Made by a program: the position numbers and the translations under genes. The notes under the pieces are model-generated. The model saw only the letters and a program-made list of their open reading frames with translations. It did not search any database and had not been told where the DNA came from. A stretch of 64,000 nt of DNA from Sandaracinaceae bacterium (GTDB taxonomy: Bacteria; Myxococcota_A; Polyangia; Polyangiales; JADJQN01). Location of the stretch: contig JADJQN010000001.1 of NCBI GenBank assembly GCA_016712745.1, positions 124,001-188,000 on the forward strand, given 5' to 3'. This document shows positions 57,953 to 64,000 of this stretch, one piece after another (positions within the stretch are counted from its first letter, which is position 1; every line of letters begins with the position of its first letter).

Positions 57953-59422
57953 TTAGAAGCGGCTCCAGAGGTACTGATTTGTAACCTCGTGGTGGAACTG
58001 GATCTCGCTCGCCTTGATCAAGGAGCCAAGCTGACGTGGGCAACGTTCGGCTGACGCCGTCTTGAGCGCAGCAAATCGCTCCTGGACGGTCTCGGTGTAG
58101 AGATCGGTCGCAACGCTGCTTGACTTGAACATGCGCACGGCGTCGTAGATGTTGTCTGGCAAGAAGCGTGTACGCGCGCGCTTTGTGGCGTCGCTTCCAT
58201 CCGACTTCGGTCCGGTGAGACCGACCTTCACGAGCGTGTACACGGTCATGTAGGGGTTTGCATCGGGAGCCACCGAACGCACTTCAACGCGCGCCGATTT
58301 CTCGTTGCCAACGGGGATGCGAACCATCGAGCCGCGGTCTGCCGCCGATGCTTTGATTTGGTTAGGCGCTTCGTAGTGCGGATCAAGACGACGATACGAG
58401 TTGACGCTCGAGTTGAGTACGAGGCAAATATCGTTCGCGCTGTTCAGCACGCGGTCGATGAAATCCCATCCCGCCGTCGAAAGGCCGTCCTCGCCCTTCT
58501 TGTCGTAGAAGATGTTTTTCCCCTTTTGGGAGAGTGAGATATTGGTGTGCATGCCCGAGCCGTTGACGCCAGTGACCGGCTTGGGCAAAAAGCTCGCGGT
58601 AAAGCCCATGTTACGCGCTACTTGGCGCGCCAAGAGTTTGTAGAGCTGCACTTCGTCAGCCGCCACGACAGCTTCCGTGTAGCTGAAGTTCATCTCGAAC
58701 TGACTCGGCGCAACTTCAGGGTGGTCCTTTTCGTTGACGAAGCCCATCGCGCGCTGCGCTTCTGCTGCGCCGTCGATGAAGTGACGAAGCTCGTCGTTGG
58801 GAAGCGAGTGGTAGTAGCCGGTCGTTGATACGAAGTCGAAAGCGTTGCGGTCGGCGAAGTGCTGCTCGGCGTCTTGACCCCGGAAAACGAAACCTTCGAT
58901 CTCGTGCGCGACGTTGGCGGTGATGCCCTTGCTGGCGAGCTCGGTGCTCAGCTTCTTGAGCTGCCCGCGCATGTCCGCGCGATAAACTTCGCCGGTAGCG
59001 GAAAGCACGCTGCCAAAGACGAGAACTTTTCCGGGCCCGAAGATGTCAGCGGGCAGCCAGTAGAACGAGGTCCAGTCGACGACGAGACGCAAATCAGACT
59101 CGTGCTGTGCCGAGAAGCCGCGAACCGACGACCCGTCGAACGTGAGGTTGTCGTAGGACTTGAGAAGAAACTTCTTGTCGTAGTCGAGCATCTGCAACCG
59201 ACCTTCGAGGTCCGTGAAACAGACGGTCACGGCCTTGATGCGCTTCTCGTTGGTGAGATAGCGAACCCGCAGTTCCTTGATGCGGTCCTCCTTGACTCGG
59301 TCGAGGCGCTGTTGCTTCGCCTCCAGGTTCATCTCCTCGAGCTGGTCGTAGGGGATCTCGAGAAAGTCGCGAAGGACGACTGGGGTGCGAACGGACGAGG
59401 TGCGGGCAGGTGTTTTGGGCAT
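57953..59422 (-). CDS. glnA: Glutamine synthetase, type I
   Basis: 489 aa. Glutamate + NH3 + ATP to glutamine. Motifs: YDNLTFDGSSVRGF, the metal Glu in VAHEIEGFVF, PVTGVNGSGMHTNIS, NSYRRLDPHYEAPNQ and RVEVRSVAPDANPY. The region of the adenylylation Tyr reads FLPDNIYDAVRMF instead of NLYDLPPEE, so control by GlnE is unlikely. The sequence is closer to the GSI-alpha type. The N-terminal ~50 residues (LEEMNLEAKQQRLDRVKEDRIKELR) form an extra coiled helix. The 165 bases upstream are A+T-rich and shared with the divergent Gre-like gene. It is convergent with rnpB. Confidence 0.96.
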   Translation of the reverse strand: MPKTPARTSSVRTPVVLRDFLEIPYDQLEEMNLEAKQQRLDRVKEDRIKELRVRYLTNEKRIKAVTVCFTDLEGRLQMLDYDKKFLLKSYDNLTFDGSSVRGFSAQHESDLRLVVDWTSFYWLPADIFGPGKVLVFGSVLSATGEVYRADMRGQLKKLSTELASKGITANVAHEIEGFVFRGQDAEQHFADRNAFDFVSTTGYYHSLPNDELRHFIDGAAEAQRAMGFVNEKDHPEVAPSQFEMNFSYTEAVVAADEVQLYKLLARQVARNMGFTASFLPKPVTGVNGSGMHTNISLSQKGKNIFYDKKGEDGLSTAGWDFIDRVLNSANDICLVLNSSVNSYRRLDPHYEAPNQIKASAADRGSMVRIPVGNEKSARVEVRSVAPDANPYMTVYTLVKVGLTGPKSDGSDATKRARTRFLPDNIYDAVRMFKSSSVATDLYTETVQERFAALKTASAERCPRQLGSLIKASEIQFHHEVTNQYLWSRF

Positions 59423-59587
59423 GAGGCGGCTCCGGGGGAAGGCGCAGTGAACTCACAATTTACTCTAATTACAAGAGCATTTAGTCTTTTTGTGATGTTA
59501 CAAATACTTAGTGCTCCCGAGTTTAGGTTAAATTCATCGGACTTTAGTAAATCACTCTCGATTTGCGAACGGCGCTAGACTTTTCCC

Positions 59588-60043
59588 GTGTCCAAAGCGT
59601 TTATGCCCGAGGACGCGGCAGCACCCGAAGAGCTCGCGTTGCCAGCGAGACCTGACCGCGCGCAACCAATCACCCCCCGTGGTTATCGCCGTCTCGCGTC
59701 CGAACGGTCCGCACTCGAGCCTTCCCGATATCGCGCGCAGGTCATCGATCAAATCCTGGCGACGGTCGAAGTCATAGCGCCAGCGATGATCGATGGCGCG
59801 GCGGGATTTGGGTGCGAGATTGAAGTAGAAGACGAGTCAGCCAAAAGGCGCGTCTACACATTGGTCGGACCCGACGAAGGCGATCCGACCGAAGGGTTTA
59901 TTTCGACAACGTCCCCGCTTGGCAAGGCGCTTCTTGGCCACCGTGTGACTGACGTCATCGAATGGAAACGAAACGGTCGCGACGAAGAGTGGGAAGTTGT
60001 CGATGTGCGACTCCCGACAGAGGTCGAGCTCTGCGTGAAATGA
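59588..60043 (+). CDS. GreA/GreB-like protein with shortened coiled coil
   Basis: 151 aa from the GTG at 59588. The N-terminus VSKAFMPED is typical of GreB, and the C-terminal FKBP-like Gre domain is clear (FGCEIEVEDESAKRRVYTLVG, GFISTTSPLGKALLGHRVTDV). Between them the coiled coil, normally about 70 residues with the acidic tip that activates RNA cleavage, is cut to about 40 residues (ITPRGYRRLASERSAL...ILATVEVIAPAMI), and the acidic tip is missing. It may bind the secondary channel of RNA polymerase without cleavage activity, or act as an inhibitor. Its stop overlaps the start of the cyclase (ATGA). Confidence 0.85.
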   Translation: MSKAFMPEDAAAPEELALPARPDRAQPITPRGYRRLASERSALEPSRYRAQVIDQILATVEVIAPAMIDGAAGFGCEIEVEDESAKRRVYTLVGPDEGDPTEGFISTTSPLGKALLGHRVTDVIEWKRNGRDEEWEVVDVRLPTEVELCVK

Positions 60044-61917
60044 CAGAGACTCGTCAAGAGGCGGTCGTCGAGAGAATCCTTCACGCGCCACGCTCCCTGG
60101 TTTGGGCGTTGGTCGCCGACACGAATCGTTGGGACCGTGCGCAGGGGCTTTCGCCGGCGAACTATCGGTATCGCGATATCGCTGGGAGACGCTCGCGAGT
60201 CGCGCACGCACGCGAGCTGGGTTTCGAAATTGAGTGGGTCGAACCGCCGTATGAGTGGGTTGAAGGACGCCACGTGCGCGGCATGCGCGTCTTCCTCAAA
60301 GGGCCAATCGCGAACGCGGGATTCCATGCGTATTTGGCTGATGCGCCGGGAGGGACGCAGGTCACCGTAACGGCCTTCACCGCGGCAACGCAGCTCGTCG
60401 GACGGGCGGTGGGGCAGATCCTGAAAGTGAAGCAGCGCGCCGCGGTGGAACGCTATCTCGATGTGCTCGAAACGCTCCTGCAAGGCGCGAACGCACCGGA
60501 TAGCGGCACGCACAACTTGCAAGCGCCGGCGGTCACCCTCGCGCGACGCAGCCTATTTCAATCCCCGTATGGTGCACTTACTTCTGGGCCACGTTCATCG
60601 ACGAATGTTGCGGAGTTGGTGCGACGTTCCGCGATCATGCGCAGCGCGGGCTTAGATGGCGCGCACGTCGACCTGCTGATCGCACTTATGCGCGACAGGC
60701 CCGACGAGGAGCTTTCGCAAATCCGCCCGTTCGAGCTCGCGTCGCTTTGGGGAATCGACCGCAAGGCCGCGCTGCGTTTGTTCTTGCATGCCACGCATGC
60801 AGGCGTGGTGGACTTGAAGTGGCAAATCAATTGCCCGGTTTGCCGCGTCGGCGCGGCCGTCGCCGATCATATGACGGAGATCGGACGCGAGTCGCACTGC
60901 GATGCGTGCAATATCGATTACGGCGTGGACCTCGCCAAGCACGTCGAGGCGGTGTTTCAGTGCAATGCTGCGATTCGTCGCGTGGAAAATCAGCTCTATT
61001 GCGCTTCGAGCCCGTCGTTTCTCCCCCACGTGACGGCGCAGGTACGTGCGCTCGCGGGGAGCACGACGACCGAGCGTATTGATCTTGCCTCCATGATTCA
61101 CATTCGCACGCTCGAAGGAAAGCACGCGCTCGATCTCGCGTTCGATGAGCTACCTCGCGAGTTGCGCGTGACAATTTCGGATACGGAGATCACTGCTTCA
61201 GGGCATGGCACAACGACCGATGGCGCGACGGCCGTCGTCGTGGAGTCCCGGGCCGCGAGCACCATGACCTTGCTCATAGAGCGCTCCGGGTGGAGTGCCG
61301 ACATCGTGCTCGGCAGCGTCATTGCAACGTTTCCGGAGTTCGTTCAGTTCTTTGCGACTGAAGCGCCAGCGACTGGGGTCGAGCTCACCGTTTCACATAT
61401 CGCGCTTCTCTTCACCGATCTAACGGGATCTACCGCTTGCTACGAGCGACTGGGAGACGCGCGTGCATTCGCGCTCGTGCAGGCTCACTTCGTCGAGATG
61501 GGAGAATGCATTGCCAACGAGACCGGGGCGCTGGTCAAAACAATGGGAGACGCGGTTATGGCGTCGTTCGCAGCGCCGGCAGATGCTGTGCGTGCCGGCA
61601 TCGCCATGATTCGGGCGAACGAGTCAACGCAGAGCGGCGATGGGCTGGGTGTGAAAGTTGGCGTGCACGCTGGGCCGTGTCTCGCCGTGCGTGCGAATGA
61701 TCGCTTGGATTTCTTTGGCACGACTGCCAACGTTGCGGCGCGCGTGCAAGCGCAAGCGGCGTCAGGGGAGTTGGTTATGGCCGCGGCGCTTGCCCGTGAT
61801 CCGGCGGTAAAGCCGCTGCTAGAGGGCTTGCCTCAGCGGCAATTTCAGGCGTCGCTTAAAGGCATCAGCGCAGCCGTGGACCTCGTGGGTGTCCAAATCG
61901 GCCGCGCGGACGCGTGA
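60040..61917 (+). CDS. Class III adenylate/guanylate cyclase with SRPBCC and DUF5939-like domains
   Basis: 625 aa from the ATG at 60040, overlapping the Gre-like stop. N-terminal SRPBCC/polyketide-cyclase-like domain (about 5-150, VERILHAPRSLVWALVADTNRWDR). A middle part (about 170-420) has a zinc ribbon INCPVCRVG...SHCDACNIDY, as in DUF5939 cyclases. C-terminal class III cyclase domain (about 440-610): IALLFTDLTGSTACYERLGD (first metal Asp), KTMGDAVMASF (second) and FFGTTANVAARVQAQ. No membrane helix. It should make cAMP in response to something bound by the SRPBCC pocket. The coupling with a Gre-like factor is unusual. Confidence 0.93.
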   Translation: MTETRQEAVVERILHAPRSLVWALVADTNRWDRAQGLSPANYRYRDIAGRRSRVAHARELGFEIEWVEPPYEWVEGRHVRGMRVFLKGPIANAGFHAYLADAPGGTQVTVTAFTAATQLVGRAVGQILKVKQRAAVERYLDVLETLLQGANAPDSGTHNLQAPAVTLARRSLFQSPYGALTSGPRSSTNVAELVRRSAIMRSAGLDGAHVDLLIALMRDRPDEELSQIRPFELASLWGIDRKAALRLFLHATHAGVVDLKWQINCPVCRVGAAVADHMTEIGRESHCDACNIDYGVDLAKHVEAVFQCNAAIRRVENQLYCASSPSFLPHVTAQVRALAGSTTTERIDLASMIHIRTLEGKHALDLAFDELPRELRVTISDTEITASGHGTTTDGATAVVVESRAASTMTLLIERSGWSADIVLGSVIATFPEFVQFFATEAPATGVELTVSHIALLFTDLTGSTACYERLGDARAFALVQAHFVEMGECIANETGALVKTMGDAVMASFAAPADAVRAGIAMIRANESTQSGDGLGVKVGVHAGPCLAVRANDRLDFFGTTANVAARVQAQAASGELVMAAALARDPAVKPLLEGLPQRQFQASLKGISAAVDLVGVQIGRADA

Positions 61918-61936
61918 GAAAGTGGCAGTGTCGTAC

Positions 61937-62692
61937 TTAGATACCGATGGAGCCTTCGACGACAATTGTGCCGAACACACCGTGGCCGAAGTTTGACTCG
62001 TCGTCCGCGTCACCCGTGTTGTTGTTGTTCGTGTAGGAGAGAAAGCCCCAGCCCCATTCGGTGCCAAGGGAGACGCCGGGCGTGATTTGACCGCGCAAGC
62101 CAAGCGCGAGGTTGAGCCCAACGCCGGTGCTACCGCCGCTCTGGACCGTCGGCTCGCCTGTCTCTTCTCGCTGGACCTGCGAGTAAGAAACGAAGTTGAA
62201 CCAGCCGGCTAAGTAGAGAGCGCCGAAGCCTTCGCGAAGAACATCGAAGGTCGCGACGGGCGAGAGAGCCACGTAGCTTTGCGACAACGTTGTTTGATCG
62301 GCTGCGCACCCCATTCCTCCGCAGGTCGTTGAGCTTGTGCCGCCGAAGCCCAAGCCGAGACCGAGAAAGAGGCGCTGATCCACCAAGCGAACACCGATAG
62401 CCGCGAACGGCACCACGGGACCGAACCCCCCTAGCGCGCTTCCTTCCGCGAGATTGCGCACGCTCAAGCGTCCTTGAATGGCTAAACGAAGGCCGGCGTG
62501 ATTGGCATCTACTTCGCGCTCGCGCTCGCGCGGAGGATCGTTGCGGGGCGGCGGCGGATCATAGGCCGGCGTGGTCGTAGCGGGGGCGGGCTCGACGTAG
62601 TCCTGAGCCCGTGCAGTCGGGCCGCCCAACGTGATAGAGACCGCGATCGCTGTAAGAAGAATGTTCTGTGTTCCACGAAGGTTGATTGGCAT
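61937..62692 (-). CDS. Outer-membrane beta-barrel-like protein
   Basis: 251 aa from the ATG at 62692 (MPINLRGTQN). Signal peptide ILLTAIAVSITLGGPTARAQ, a Pro/Arg-rich linker (TTPAYDPPPPRNDPPRERERE), and a domain rich in alternating Gly/aromatic strands (RLFLGLGLGFGG, GFGALYLAGWFNFVSYS, VSLGTEWGWGFLSYTNNNN) with the C-terminus ending in VVEGSIGI. That is the pattern of a small outer-membrane barrel, though the last residue is not Phe. It is convergent with the cyclase (19 bases) and divergent from the YbjN-like gene. Confidence 0.75.
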   Translation of the reverse strand: MPINLRGTQNILLTAIAVSITLGGPTARAQDYVEPAPATTTPAYDPPPPRNDPPREREREVDANHAGLRLAIQGRLSVRNLAEGSALGGFGPVVPFAAIGVRLVDQRLFLGLGLGFGGTSSTTCGGMGCAADQTTLSQSYVALSPVATFDVLREGFGALYLAGWFNFVSYSQVQREETGEPTVQSGGSTGVGLNLALGLRGQITPGVSLGTEWGWGFLSYTNNNNTGDADDESNFGHGVFGTIVVEGSIGI

Positions 62693-62818
62693 GAGATTTC
62701 CTTTGATGGACTGTATGGGCCCACCCCGCTCATTCTTCCAGAGCCTTAGCCCCTTTTGCCAGCTGACCCCTCTTGGATTCTTTCTGCTAGCATGCTCGCC
62801 GCACACCTTGGGGTAAGC

Positions 62819-63298
62819 ATGATGGCGCGGTGGGATGCGGATTTAGCAACGGCTGTTCAGCTCATCGAGGGCGCGATCCGCGCGATGGGCTTGAACCCCT
62901 CATTCACGCGTCAACCCACCGGTGGCAGCGTCATTCTGCGGCACATGCTGCAGCGCGGAAGTGCGAACGTCTATGTATCGCTGCATCGACCGATTCGCGA
63001 TGATGAAGAAGGCATTCTTCGGGTCCTCTCGCCCATAGCCCGCTTGTCGCCAGCGATGAAGGCACGCGAAGCTGAGCTCTTTCGCCGTTTGCTCGAGCTG
63101 AACGGAAGCGAGATTCTAGGAGCCGCGTTTGCACTGGTGGAGGGCGAGATCGCGGTCATCGCCGAGCGCAGCGTTCAAGATCTCGACGCCTCGGAAGTGG
63201 AGGCCATGCTGCGAGTCGTCGGTACGGTGGCGGATGATCACGATGACTCACTGTCGCAAGAGTTCGGCGTCACGTGCATTCGCGATACGCGCATCTGA
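62819..63298 (+). CDS. YbjN/type-III chaperone-like domain protein
   Basis: 159 aa from the ATG at 62819 (MMARWDADLAT); the earlier ATG is within the divergent promoter. One domain with alpha-beta5-alpha type pattern (ADLATAVQLIEGAIRAMG; NVYVSLHRPIRDDEEG; LLELNGSEILGAAFALVEGEIAVIAERS; ASEVEAMLRVVGTVADDHDD), as in YbjN and the similar type-III secretion chaperone fold. Cytoplasmic. Its end overlaps the next gene by 25 bases, so both belong to one transcript. Confidence 0.75.
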   Translation: MMARWDADLATAVQLIEGAIRAMGLNPSFTRQPTGGSVILRHMLQRGSANVYVSLHRPIRDDEEGILRVLSPIARLSPAMKAREAELFRRLLELNGSEILGAAFALVEGEIAVIAERSVQDLDASEVEAMLRVVGTVADDHDDSLSQEFGVTCIRDTRI

Positions 63299-64000
63299 TC
63301 CTCCGCGTTTCGTGCGCGCTTATCTGCTTGCTCGCACTCGCGGGCGACGCTGGTGTTGCGCGCGCCTACGATGTCCGCGTCGAATCGGACACGGTTTTTC
63401 AGGCATACGAAGTTCGCTCGCCCGGCACCAGTGCCTTGATGACGCGTCGACGTTTGCTGCAAACGCTCGGCCTCTCGTTCGCCAATCCCCTCGTTGACGA
63501 GCCGGACAGTGACGGCCGGATGCCCACGCTATCAGCGAATGTGCGCCTGCGATTGGAGCAGGACTTCGGCGACACATGCTTGCTCGCGCGCGAATTGTGC
63601 GTGCGCGCCACGAACGAGCGTGACTCGGGCGTCTATCAACCGCTCGCTCAAACCACCCTCGTCGACCTTCCGTCAGCTTATGTCGATGTGAGCGGACTCC
63701 CTCTCGGTGTTTTGGTGCGCGCCGGCCGTCAGCTCACATGGGACACGATTGGCTTCGCCAGGTTCGACGGGGCCTTCGCGCGCGCTACGCCGTTCGCTTG
63801 GCTCGCCGTGGAGGGCTTGGCAGGCGCTGTCGTACGCAGTACCAGTCTCGGCGGCACCTCCGCGTTCGAGATAGCCGGTGTTCCGCGTCTCGACTTGGGC
63901 AATGTCGATCCTTCGCGAGTGCCGTTCATCGCGCCGCCTTCAACCATGCGAGTCGATGGCGGGGCGCTCGAACTCGGTCGTTCGGAGTGGGTGCGAGGGC
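63274..64000 (+). CDS. Secreted, barrel-like protein; 3' end outside the window
   Basis: An open frame from the GTG at 63274 to the right edge (about 242 residues), in a different frame from the YbjN-like gene. Signal peptide VHSRYAHLILRVSCALICLLALAG...VARA, with likely cleavage before YDVRVESD. The mature part has strands with a recurring myxobacterial porin-like pattern: GVLVRAGRQLTWDTIGFARFDGA and TPFAWLAVEGLAGAVVRSTS, with Cys at TCLLARELCVR. Probable outer-membrane protein. Other start codons are possible, because the GTG lies inside the preceding gene. Truncated by the window. Confidence 0.7.
   Translation, partial: MHSRYAHLILRVSCALICLLALAGDAGVARAYDVRVESDTVFQAYEVRSPGTSALMTRRRLLQTLGLSFANPLVDEPDSDGRMPTLSANVRLRLEQDFGDTCLLARELCVRATNERDSGVYQPLAQTTLVDLPSAYVDVSGLPLGVLVRAGRQLTWDTIGFARFDGAFARATPFAWLAVEGLAGAVVRSTSLGGTSAFEIAGVPRLDLGNVDPSRVPFIAPPSTMRVDGGALELGRSEWVRG

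Overview
The window is a 64 kb piece of a high-G+C Gram-negative chromosome, densely coded on both strands. Gene content points to a myxobacterium (Myxococcota, probably of the Polyangiales/Sandaracinaceae type). The evidence is an alternative complex III (Act) operon fused to an A2-type caa3 oxidase operon, a Ser/Thr kinase with a DUF4388-like tail, a DUF5939-type adenylate cyclase, many lipoproteins with Asp/Gly/Ala-rich linkers, kelch and FG-GAP lipoproteins, and a sigma-region-4-like HTH protein. The lineage is inferred from gene content only; there is no rRNA in the window.

Layout. 0-5 kb: the 3' part of a large AAA/TPR signalling ATPase and a multi-S1-domain RNA-binding protein. 5-7.3 kb (minus): a response regulator, a PAS/GAF histidine kinase that has lost its kinase core, and tRNA-Val(CAC). 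7.3-15.7 kb: the MeaB GTPase, a kelch lipoprotein, and an acyl-CoA set (thiolase, 3-hydroxybutyryl-CoA dehydrogenase, enoyl-CoA hydratase) interleaved with a PEP-synthase-like protein that lacks the catalytic domains. 15.8-19.6 kb: exonuclease III, RidA and conserved unknowns. 19.6-24.2 kb (minus): a Ser/Thr kinase, then hisZ broken by three single-base deletions, then purA, tightly coupled.

24.5-38.8 kb is the centrepiece: one thirteen-gene plus-strand operon actABCDEF - unknown membrane protein - SCO - coxII-coxI-coxIII-coxIV - lipoprotein. It encodes a quinol:cytochrome c oxidoreductase and the caa3 oxidase it should feed, together with a copper-site assembly factor. A good promoter with an operator-like palindrome in its spacer precedes it. 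Nearly all junctions overlap or abut.

38.8-46.6 kb: a PAP2-type membrane protein, phosphatidylglycerophosphate synthase, a PPC-domain protein, and a minus-strand peptide-type ABC importer operon without ATPase genes, headed by an alpha/beta hydrolase. 46.7-48.5 kb: a MerR-like regulator and a sigma-4-like protein. 48.5-57.4 kb: mostly surface lipoproteins (FG-GAP, SUMF1-like, kelch, two HExxH proteins) plus a fumarylacetoacetase-family enzyme and a SprT-like metallopeptidase. 57.4-64 kb: RNase P RNA with its own promoter and terminator, glutamine synthetase, a Gre-factor paralogue without its catalytic coiled-coil tip coupled to an SRPBCC/DUF5939 adenylate cyclase, an outer-membrane-like protein, a YbjN-like protein, and a secreted barrel-like protein running off the right edge.

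The strongest leads are the kinase-core deletion at 5.6 kb, the triple frameshift in hisZ, the unusual CuA loop and unknown subunit in the Act-caa3 operon, and the hairpin-less Gre factor.
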